Positions 53,397 to 62,172 of a stretch of DNA of 64,000 nucleotides are shown here, in pieces. Under the pieces are notes generated by a model. That model had not been told where the DNA came from. It ran no database searches and saw only the letters and a program-made list of their open reading frames with translations. This DNA comes from Lasiodiplodia sp. COLG20 (taxonomy: Eukaryota > Ascomycota > Dothideomycetes > Botryosphaeriales > Botryosphaeriaceae): positions 1 to 64,000 of the forward strand of contig VNWV01000037.1 in assembly GCA_009801085.1 (NCBI GenBank). The letters are read 5' to 3'. The stretch's first letter is position 1. Each line of letters begins with the position of its first letter. The translations under genes and the position numbers were made by a program.

Positions 53397-56300
53397 CTAC
53401 TTGGAGTTGACATCCGAGTACTCAGTGCCAGGAGTCTGAACATCGCCCGCCGGCGTTCCAGCAACAGTCGACCCGCCAGCGCCGCCGCCCTCGTCGTAAC
53501 CATGCTCGCTCTCACAAGGCGCGTCCTCGTCGGAGCCGTGGTTGATAGGCTCGTCCTGCTGTTCTTGAGCGGGCGCCACCTCCGGCATAGTGTTCGTGCC
53601 GGAGCCGCTGCCCTCCAACGGCTGCTGCTCCTCCGGCACAGAAGGCGGCTGGTCGGAGGGCCCGATCCCGAGCATCGCGAAGAGCTGGGCCTGGTACTCC
53701 GGCACGATGCCGGGCACGTTGGGATCGAAGTTCGGCAAACCTATCCAGTCGACGTCGCTGTCAGCTGGGAGCCAGAGAGGCTGGGTTGATGACGGATCGG
53801 GGAGCTCACGTTGTTGCTGAGTGCCGGGTGGGTCAGCAGTGGCAGCAGCCTCAGCCTGAGCCTGAGCCTGAGCCTGTTCGCGCTCGGCTTGTTCACGCTC
53901 GGCCTGTTCACGCTCGGCCTGTTCGCGCTCAGCGCGCTTGCGTTGCAGCTCGCGCTCAAATTCGATTACGTCCCTTGAGCCGAACATGTATTCGAGCCAC
54001 TCCTCTTCGCTCAGCTCGCTAGCCGAGTCGAGGTCCTGATCCGCATTGTCGGTGGGGTGCTCCGCTGATGGGTGGGTGGGTGAGACAGGTGCGTCCGCGT
54101 TTCCGTTGCCGTTGTCATCCTGGGATGGCACGTTGGCTCCTGTATCCATCTCGTCTTCGGATGCGAACGTCGGGACGTGGGGGTGGTCTGACATTGCAGG
54201 CTGGCTGTTGGAGGTGTTGGTGGGTGCGGGGGCCAGCGTCTGAATCTGGGAGGCTAAGGTGTTCTGTGGAGGAGGGATGCCCTGGGCTTCGTGTTCAGAG
54301 CCCTGTACTTGTACCGCTGGCTCCAGTATCGCTGGGTCCACGGGAATGTCCCTGGGGTTTCTAGACTCGTCGTCGACCGAGAGGCGGCCAAAGTCTAGGC
54401 TGAGTTCCCGCTTCTTTTCGTCAAATGGGTCATTGACGACCGCCGGCGGGACACTCTCGGGTTGGGAGCCTGGGATTCTGTTGTCAGGCTGGGGGCCGAA
54501 GATAGGTGGGTAGTCGGACTGAGGGTGCAACGTCAAGTTGTTGGTGGCAACTGAAGGAAGAGAGGGGGCGAATTGCATGGTTTTTGGAATGCCTGAGCTA
54601 ATTGGAAGCGACGCGGAGCCGCTTGGACCCGGCCCCATGCCGCCCATGGGAGTGTTTGCGTTCAAGAAGGTATTGTTAGTCTGTGCAAACTGATTGCCCT
54701 GGGCGGGTCCAGAAGCTTGGTTCCCCATCGCACCACCCGGGGTCTTCCGCTTATTGTTAGACTTCTTATGTTGCAGTTTCGTCTCCAGGTATGCCAGAGG
54801 CTGCCAGATAAGGTCGCTCAGTCGCAAGAAATCGCACACGTCTCCGCGGAATGGGTGAGCGATTGCTTTTGAACAGACTAGCGCCATCTGGATGGCACCA
54901 AACCGCTGGAAAAGGGTTACGTCCAAGTCCCTATTTCCGTAGAATACTTGACCCAGCGTGCACTGGGTGTGCCTTCCGCTTTCAAGTGGCGTTTGGCCAT
55001 CCGTCTGTGGCATCACGTAGCCATTGACAGCCTCGTCGACTAGCCTCTCGCAAGCAAGGTAGCACCAAGCCTGGATGTTTCGAGTCTCACGCTCGAAGTC
55101 CCCTGTATCGTACTGCGGCGGTGCACTGATGAAGGCTTTCGCCTGGTTGCCGTTTGCATTGTCCTGCATGCCACAAGAGGACACAACTGAGTCGTATAGG
55201 AGGTGGGCGAAGTCGTCTAGGTGTGCCCAGAAGAAGTAGACGGTAGGGTCATGAGGGGTTTGGCAACGGCGGATTGTGGACTGGGAGTAGGCGTCGGCAG
55301 CCGCCGCGCTGGTGATGCGCTGGGTAGGAGGAATATCGGTCCAACCTGGGTAAACGCAGGCTCGCCTCTGTCCAACTGGCTGCTCCGACCACGGGAAGGA
55401 ATCCGGTGCATCTAGCGCTTTGCGTTCGTCCTTAGCACGGCCGCGGTTGAGATTCGCGCGGCGATCTTCGTTTTTGACATCGGCGTAGGCCCGAGGATGA
55501 TATGCGAACTCGACCAGGTTTCCATCGCCCTCCGCGCCAAGAAGATCGCTGAAGATGGCCTTCTCATTGCGAATGGCTTGTAGCGCATCCTCCAGCCTGT
55601 CTTGAGCTGTTATCTCCTGGTTGTACTGCTTGCGGATGACCTGCTTCCGGTGGCGGGTGTTAGTGGACACTCGGAAGCCGTTCTGAGTGCCATCAGCGAC
55701 GATATCCATGAAGGCGAAATAGAGCATGGTGAGTTCCTCGTGGCTGTAGTGCGGCTGGCCATTTTCAGCCAAGTTCAGGAACCGACTTGCTCCCTTGCCC
55801 TTCCCACCCAAGTTGTCCCGCATCTGGGTCAAGTCGATGGCTGCATTGTACCAGCGCTCTGCGTTCTGCGCGTCATTGGCACGGACAGTAGCAAGAGTAT
55901 CGTCGGGGTAGGCAGCAGCACGCTCCCAGACGGTGACTTGATGCTGCAGGGCGTCAGCCCTCGTCGGAATCTGCAGATGATGCGGCAGCTGATTGTAGGA
56001 GTAGTACTTCTGTCCACGGTTGGCATCGAAAGCAACGGCAACTCTGGAGTCGAAGAACTGCCTTGCGGTTGGGGTGAGGCCGCAAAAAATGAGGCCAGGC
56101 TGGAAAAGAGAGGCAGGGACCTGGGCTGGATCCGTCAGGACGGTAACCTGCTGGCCACCGATGGTGCATAGCTCCCAGGGGGGAACGGTCGAGGTGTTTG
56201 CCTGCTGAGGGATTATGTTGCTAGCGGCATCCGGAGATGCGACTGCAGGCGAAGAAGAAGAGCTAGCCAAGTTGTTGTTGACGTTCTGCGCTGGATCACC

Positions 56301-56435
56301 GATCATGGCTGGCGCGGACGAGGAAGTAGCATCGACGGTTTGGTTGGCCGAGCCATCGTCAAGTCTCGGCCTCTTTTGGATCTGCTCTTCTGTTTCCTCG
56401 TCATCATAGCCGCGCTTGGAAGGAGTGGATGGCAT
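53397..56435 (-). CDS. P2: two-module CWR-DG/REKA family protein
   Basis: A 1012-residue frame from the first ATG at 56435. After a disordered N-terminus, module a lies at about residues 195-335: RWYNAAIDLTQMRD, YFAFMDIVADGTQNGF, ALQAIRNEKAIFSDLL, LVEFAYHPRAY. Module b lies at about 400-560: LLYDSVVSSCGMQD, AWCYLACERLVDEAVNGY, RFGAIQMALVCSKAIAHPF. The C-terminal 430 residues are Pro/Ser/Gln-rich and acidic. They include a Glu/Arg/Gln repeat (AEREQ four times, then QA repeats; about 53855-53950) that should be a charged helix. I do not recognise the family. The last third has been copied next door as P5. Introns may still be hidden, because the whole frame is open. Confidence 0.65.
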   Translation of the reverse strand: MPSTPSKRGYDDEETEEQIQKRPRLDDGSANQTVDATSSSAPAMIGDPAQNVNNNLASSSSSPAVASPDAASNIIPQQANTSTVPPWELCTIGGQQVTVLTDPAQVPASLFQPGLIFCGLTPTARQFFDSRVAVAFDANRGQKYYSYNQLPHHLQIPTRADALQHQVTVWERAAAYPDDTLATVRANDAQNAERWYNAAIDLTQMRDNLGGKGKGASRFLNLAENGQPHYSHEELTMLYFAFMDIVADGTQNGFRVSTNTRHRKQVIRKQYNQEITAQDRLEDALQAIRNEKAIFSDLLGAEGDGNLVEFAYHPRAYADVKNEDRRANLNRGRAKDERKALDAPDSFPWSEQPVGQRRACVYPGWTDIPPTQRITSAAAADAYSQSTIRRCQTPHDPTVYFFWAHLDDFAHLLYDSVVSSCGMQDNANGNQAKAFISAPPQYDTGDFERETRNIQAWCYLACERLVDEAVNGYVMPQTDGQTPLESGRHTQCTLGQVFYGNRDLDVTLFQRFGAIQMALVCSKAIAHPFRGDVCDFLRLSDLIWQPLAYLETKLQHKKSNNKRKTPGGAMGNQASGPAQGNQFAQTNNTFLNANTPMGGMGPGPSGSASLPISSGIPKTMQFAPSLPSVATNNLTLHPQSDYPPIFGPQPDNRIPGSQPESVPPAVVNDPFDEKKRELSLDFGRLSVDDESRNPRDIPVDPAILEPAVQVQGSEHEAQGIPPPQNTLASQIQTLAPAPTNTSNSQPAMSDHPHVPTFASEDEMDTGANVPSQDDNGNGNADAPVSPTHPSAEHPTDNADQDLDSASELSEEEWLEYMFGSRDVIEFERELQRKRAEREQAEREQAEREQAEREQAQAQAQAEAAATADPPGTQQQRELPDPSSTQPLWLPADSDVDWIGLPNFDPNVPGIVPEYQAQLFAMLGIGPSDQPPSVPEEQQPLEGSGSGTNTMPEVAPAQEQQDEPINHGSDEDAPCESEHGYDEGGGAGGSTVAGTPAGDVQTPGTEYSDVNSK

Positions 56436-58078
56436 CTCGGGCGAGTTGCTATGAGTGCCAGATATGTTGCTGGTAGATGGTGTTGATATGGCGGAGTGTT
56501 GTCCGTATGGAGGATTCGTCGCGCGATGAGGGAGCTTCAAAGCTTATGGAAGAAGTATGGCTATGAAGGAGTGACTGAGAGTGAGTGACTAGGAAGAAGG
56601 AGTGGTGGGGAGGAGGGAGTAGTGCAGAGGAAGAGCGCCGGCAGGAGGGATTTTTGATCTGGCCATCGCCCGGCGCCATGCGCAAACAACGCGCGAAAGT
56701 AACACGCGTCCATCACGTTGTCGCTGAACTGTGCCATCATCTACCGCACATTGTTTTTGGACACCTCTGAATCTGACACATCTACCGAGGACTGTGTTAA
56801 GACTGACGCATGGCTGGAACCACTAGAATCACTACCCATCATGGATCCTTTGTGCATGATCCACTGAAAGAAGAGTTACTGAAACATGCGAATATATAGA
56901 GGATATATGAACACACGATCTTCATGGAGAAGCAACGGTAAGACAAATTACGGCCTCTCACACCGCACACTTACGGAGACTTAGCTGGAATAGATGTTCT
57001 GGCGCAGACCCAGGATTAAATACCATTCCTATGCGGGTAATAGAAGCAAATATCTAGACGCAAATGTGCTGCCAACCCAAATATCACGATGTGTTTGGCT
57101 GATGTTCACAAGAGAATCAGTTTGTCACTTACGAAACACCAGCCCAATGTAAAACCATGGTTTTCTTTTGCTATGGTGGTACTGTCCTTTTTCGCTCGCC
57201 GGGCTTCGGGGCAACAGCCCACCCCCGCTTTGCGGCTGGACTGGGCGCGAAGCTGAGGAGGTGAACGGGTGATGTATTGAGCTACCCGAAAGAAAGCACT
57301 AAAATACCCCCTCGGCGATCGTGCCTGCCAACACCGCCTTCCTACAAAAGACCTATCCGGCGAGCGCTGGAGGCTTCCTGGCCCATGCGCCGCGTCGCCC
57401 TCACCAAAACTTCTACTGCAACTCTATGTCTTGCACTCAAATCTCAGCACCGCAACTCTAGGTTTTCGACCAGCTGGAAATGGCTTTGAGGGTTGCAGAT
57501 TTGCGCTTAAGTTCTTATCGGGCTGTATCTGCGGTAAGTTACACCCGGAACCCCAACGGACTCGACCCCCACCTGTTCGTTTGTTAGGCCCGCAATTAGA
57601 AACCAACACCGATGAGGTTGGTGCATGTCGCTTTTGGTAATTACCCCTTAAAGCTATAGCGTAGCCCTAACGCAATTACCTCAGATATGATGCTCCAAGC
57701 TTGGAAATAGAAAAACAGGTAACCGACAGTGGAGACATCACAGCCCCCACAAGCCAACGCTCCTTCTGCCTTCCCCGGCGACACAGCAGCAACAGCTGGA
57801 CGTAGGATTTCCCGGTTCCCATAGTCTCTAGCTACCTCGCGCGTAAAGCCGGGCGAATTTTAGCCCGGTCACTGCTATATAATCATCACTTGAGCAAGTC
57901 CCTGATGAGTCTGCAACGAAAGCCCCATTGTCAGAATTAGCATCACAGCTGGTCAAACATTACTCGCTCGTCAATTCATTTTCCTCATCACAATTTCTAA
58001 GTCTCAGAAAATCCTAAGGGGGCCTTGGATAAACAAGATTTTGGATCGAACACGTGAAGGTTGTACTTTCTCGCCAGA
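56436..58078. other. Intergenic, no gene seen
   Basis: Upstream of P2 (minus) and of the terpene cyclase (plus). No exon, repeat or RNA gene is supported. Confidence 0.4.
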
Positions 58079-59654
58079 ATGGAAGGAATCACAACGACTG
58101 TAAGAGAAGGCTTCGTCAGCAGAAATGACGAGAACACGAGGTGAGGACAAGTGATAGAGCTTTTACAGAGGTATACTAAAATCGTGGAGTAGACTTATCC
58201 ATATACCGGACATGTTTGCGTCGTTCATGTCTGCTGAGCCACGAGAGAACCCTCATTATGATGAGGTCAAAGCCAGTGCAGATGCTTGGATCAAAGAGTA
58301 CATTCTTCTCCGAAGATAGATAGAATTGCAGCGCTAATATGCTTCAGAGTGCTTCAGTTGGATGAGAAGCAATGGCGACGGGTTGTCAAGTCAGACTTCA
58401 ACTATTTAGTCTCCATGTGGGCCCCAGACGCTGACAAAGAGTCACTTCGATCGCTCATGGATTTCAACAACTGGGCTTTCTTCTTCGACGACCGTATGCT
58501 TCAGATCTTTGACAGTTCATGTCTTCGCATGCAGTCTTCCGAGACATGAGTAGGGACTAACCTCCGTGGCAGAATTCGACGAAGGACATCTGCAATACGA
58601 TGTCGAGGCAGCGCAAGCAGAATGCGATTCCACATTTGCCTTGTTGAATAACAGCCACCCTACTTTGTCCGCTGTGGAGAACCCATTGGGCCACATATTC
58701 CAGCACACGTGGCTTTGTTTTCAGAAGGTAGGCGACAAGATCTTCAAGGAATAGATCAGCAGAGCATCTGGACTAACGTCGACGTAGAGAGCCTCACAGG
58801 ACCAGCAAGAAAGATACAGGAAAAGTGTCAAGCATTTTCTCGATAGCTTGGTAGACCACGTCAGAACGGCGTCACACTCGGTGGAATTGGACCTCGATGA
58901 ATTTCTGGAGCATCGAAGAGGATCAATCGGTGTCTTTCCAACACAAGACTGGATAGAGTAAGTTTTCCCACTAGCCCCAGCTTACTAGCTGACATTCCAA
59001 GGTGGTGTTACAACATCAATATTCCATCATACGTCTTTGAAAGCAACTCCATAAACGAATTGAGGAGAATTTCAGCCGACGCTACATTGCTGTATGGATA
59101 GATGAACTCGGCCCATCCCGACGGACTGCTTACACTGAATAGTGCCAATGACATACTCTCGTATACAAAAGACCTGGTAAGCTTCATATCAACTACACAT
59201 TTCTTCCCCAGAGTTTACCAAATTCCCTCATTTCATGCATCTATCCGACCAGATAGGCCCAGAGCCGATCTTAGGAAAATTCTAATTCCATCTTCTAGGC
59301 TGAGGGCTGTGTGCATAACGCTATTCTGCTCTTGGGGAAAAAGGGCCTTTCAGAACAACAAGCTGTGGACGCTCTTGGGGTTTTGTTCACACAGCTCTAC
59401 AAGGACTGGTATCGGGCAATTGCGGAAATGCCGATATGGGGAGAGCATGTTGACAGAGAGGTGTTCAAGTACATCGAAGTGCTGCAGCGCGTTCCTATCA
59501 GCAACATATACTGGAGGTAAGTGTTTCTCAATAATCACGGACATGTTATTACGATAATTAATAATTAACAATCTATAGCTTTCGGACGGGTCGGTACCTG
59601 CAGGGCAAGGGAGAGACTGTCCGCAAAACACGCGTCATGGCAATCCCAGTCTAA
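58079..59654 (+). CDS. Fungal sesquiterpene cyclase, class I (9 exons, complete)
   Basis: Exons are 58079-58140, 58193-58297, 58348-58493, 58573-58727, 58788-58957, 59002-59091, 59143-59176, 59299-59516 and 59579-59654; the total is 352 codons, 351 residues. Each intron has GT..AG and keeps phase. Landmarks: IHIPDMF near the start, the aspartate-rich metal site FFFDDQFDEG (D103-D104..D107), NPLGHIFQHTW, the NSE metal site NDILSYTKDL (N245, S249, K252-D253), and the C-terminal WSFRTGRY (R332-Y333, pyrophosphate sensing). The enzyme would ionise farnesyl diphosphate with Mg2+ and cyclise it; the product cannot be told. Apparent stops, for example after LLYG near 59097 and after EYILLRR near 58315, fall in introns. 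No P450 or oxidase gene is adjacent, so it stands alone within the P-family array. Confidence 0.85.
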
Positions 59655-60313
59655 CATCATTCGCGCATGGCAACGGAGCTATCTTGACAGCTCGCTAGAG
59701 TATGGATGATTGAGCAGCTCAAGTCATCCTACATTCTGGGTCGTCCCTGAAATATATGGATTGGATTGGTGACAAGCGCTCCTCTGGTAATGCGTTGCCT
59801 TGAGGCCAACGGCTTTCCTGATACTTACTTGCGCTTGCTTTTTTGCCCAATCTGCTTCCTTTTTCGTTTTCTAAGTGTTGCTTCTTGCTCGATTAGTCTT
59901 AGATTATCTCGTTTGACAGTGGTATCGCTACCACTCATCGCGTTCCTTGATCGACATTTCTTCGAATTAATCAATTAGACTCGTATATTCAGGCTAAGAT
60001 CTTTTCCGTAGAGAAACAAGAGTTATCTGTTCATTCTTGTGCTTTGTCCCATTTCATTGGGCTGATTCCAAAGATATTATCACCTGACACATTTGCTTCC
60101 CACATCAGCCAAGTGGTGTGCTTCGTAGACTTCTGCCGTAGATTAGATCAGAAAGCATGCTTGAATATCTCCAGAAAAGGATTGGCCAACGAGTCATTCG
60201 CGCCCGCACTGAGTCTTCTAACGTCCGGCTGCTTCTGGCTTGTTCTGAATGAAGGTCATACATGAATCAATGATTTATCATTAGAATTTCCGTCTCGCAT
60301 TAAACTGACAAAT
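59655..60313. other. Convergent spacer
   Basis: No gene is supported between the terpene cyclase and P3 ends. Confidence 0.4.
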
Positions 60314-61786
60314 CTACTGTATTATACCTTCTTCCATCAGAATAGTGTTAAAATTGATCATTTCCATGTCCTCTGGATGTATAGCGGCGGCGGCCTGATC
60401 AGCGTCGCAGATACCAAGGTTCCTGAATGCGTAAGGGTTGGCAATAAAACATTCTTCGCCACGATTGCCCTTAACGAGCCGCCAACAGACAGCCTTCCTC
60501 TGCCTAAGCGTTTCTAGCATGAGCGCGAAGCGTTTGTTCCACGGCAAATCCTTGCTGCTAGGAGGGATCGGCCGTTCGTCGCGATAGTTCGGCATTTTGG
60601 GTTTGAAGAAGCCGAGCTCGACGCCCTCTAAGAACACCGTCGCGATCCTCCAGCAAGCTTCCTGAATCGTTTTGGGCGAGATGCGTGGGCTGTAGAGTGG
60701 CTTGCCATAATCGATGAAGTGCGCGCCGTTGATGCCGTCCTCACGGCTCCGGATGTCAGAGACGCTGCAGATCGCGTCGTAGAGCTTGATGACGAGGTAA
60801 CGCTTATTCCTCTTCAGCCAGTCAAGGCGCCCTTCCGGCGTCCGCGGGAAGCGTGTGTTCAGTGAATGGAGGTATATTGGACCCCATGTCCACATCTGCG
60901 TCTGATCCGGCAATGTGCGAAGGACCTCGTCGAAAGTTGGATAAGCAGGGATCGATGCGTTCTGACGAGGCGGAGGTAGGACCGGGTTAGGGGCGTTCCC
61001 AGCGGCACTGCTTGCCTCCAGGATGCCCGCTACCCAGCTGTTGCGCACCCCCGGTTTGCTCAGGGCGTAAGACGCCGGCCCAGCAATTAAATTCGTAATC
61101 TTCTGGCCATCGCCCCTCAAGATCTCCTCGACGATGCTCTTCTCGAATAACAGAACAAGACATAGCTCGCGGTGCCTCTCAGCGAACGTAATGTCCTCGA
61201 GGCTGGGCTCTTGGGCATCATATTTCATCTGCAGCTCCTCCTCGGGGAAAGAAATGTTCTTGAGGCTGGACTTTTGGGCATCATCGTTGCTCTCCCTGAA
61301 CCCGCGGGATGAACCCCCGAGAAGCCTTACGATGAGCGTGGCTGAAAGCGCGAGAATATATTTTGGGCCATAGTAATAATCCCCTGTCGTTCTGTTCTTG
61401 TCGACTAGCCTACTGCCATTGGAAACCCGTGCATACCTCGTCTCAGTTATTGCATGATAGACATCCTCACACAATGGAAAGAATTTGGGCCCTGAGAGTT
61501 GTTCTAATCCGTCCGGGATAGGTGGTCCAGATAATGATTTTCGATAAGCCTGGACTTCATCCTCACTGAGAAGCATATCGGTGCGTTGCAATTTGTGAAA
61601 GGCGGGGAACCGAGGCGTATGACTTGGATCATGGCCCTTGATCTTGCGCCGTTTTATGTTAAGCAATTTGTCCAGTTCCGGGTTAACTAGGGAATCGTTG
61701 AGGGGTTGAGCTGAAGAGGAAACGGCGGCAGCGTTGCTACCATTTCCGCTCGCCTTAGCGTTTAGTCGAGCCGAAGAACGCGGCAT
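60314..61786 (-). CDS. P3: two-module CWR-DG/REKA family protein
   Basis: A 490-residue frame from ATG 61786. The first 100 residues are disordered and basic (KRRKIKGHD). Module a (about 110-255): VYHAITETRYAR, ALSATLIVRLLGGSSRGF, LCLVLLFEKSIVEEIL, ITNLIAGPASYAL. Module b (about 335-470): LYDAICSVSDIRS, ACWRIATVFLEGVELGF, MLETLRQRKAVCWRLVK, FIANPYAFRN. Two near-repeats in module a (SSLKNISFPEEE and PSLEDITFAERH) look like a small internal duplication. Unlike P1 and P2 it has no long C-terminal tail. Its order of blocks is the closest to P4, its right-hand neighbour. Function unknown. Confidence 0.7.
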   Translation of the reverse strand: MPRSSARLNAKASGNGSNAAAVSSSAQPLNDSLVNPELDKLLNIKRRKIKGHDPSHTPRFPAFHKLQRTDMLLSEDEVQAYRKSLSGPPIPDGLEQLSGPKFFPLCEDVYHAITETRYARVSNGSRLVDKNRTTGDYYYGPKYILALSATLIVRLLGGSSRGFRESNDDAQKSSLKNISFPEEELQMKYDAQEPSLEDITFAERHRELCLVLLFEKSIVEEILRGDGQKITNLIAGPASYALSKPGVRNSWVAGILEASSAAGNAPNPVLPPPRQNASIPAYPTFDEVLRTLPDQTQMWTWGPIYLHSLNTRFPRTPEGRLDWLKRNKRYLVIKLYDAICSVSDIRSREDGINGAHFIDYGKPLYSPRISPKTIQEACWRIATVFLEGVELGFFKPKMPNYRDERPIPPSSKDLPWNKRFALMLETLRQRKAVCWRLVKGNRGEECFIANPYAFRNLGICDADQAAAAIHPEDMEMINFNTILMEEGIIQ

Positions 61787-62172
61787 CTGTTCTGCTTCTG
61801 CTGTAACCGAATGGTTTCTGGGCTTCTCGTCGTGCGTCTTGTTGTAAGTCTTGGAGGGTGGAAAGGTTCAATAAATGTGGTAGCGGGAAACAGCAGGATT
61901 CAAGTCAATTTCCACACAAAGAAGGGACCATTATCTTTTCATTCATTTGTACATTGATCTACACTGCGACATTGGAGTTTTGCCAAGGCGTTCATTTACC
62001 TACTCACACTCTTTGTTGCAGTGATGAAATTCGCTTCCGTTTGCGGCTCTACAGCTGAGTGTTCATTGTTCTCCACTCCAGCCTGCTGCGAATCTGTCTG
62101 AATCCCCAACAAATCAATTGCTCGAAATGATGCCTGGAGACGCTCGATGATATTCACGGGTTTTGCGTAAAT
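61787..62172. other. Spacer P3-P4
   Basis: Promoter of P3 and 3'UTR of P4; no gene is seen. Confidence 0.4.

Noticed and set aside
59091..59143. Apparent premature stop in the terpene cyclase (after LLYG)
   Set aside because: The stop lies in a 51-nt intron with GTATGG donor and AATAG acceptor. Removing it places NDILSYTKD at the normal distance.
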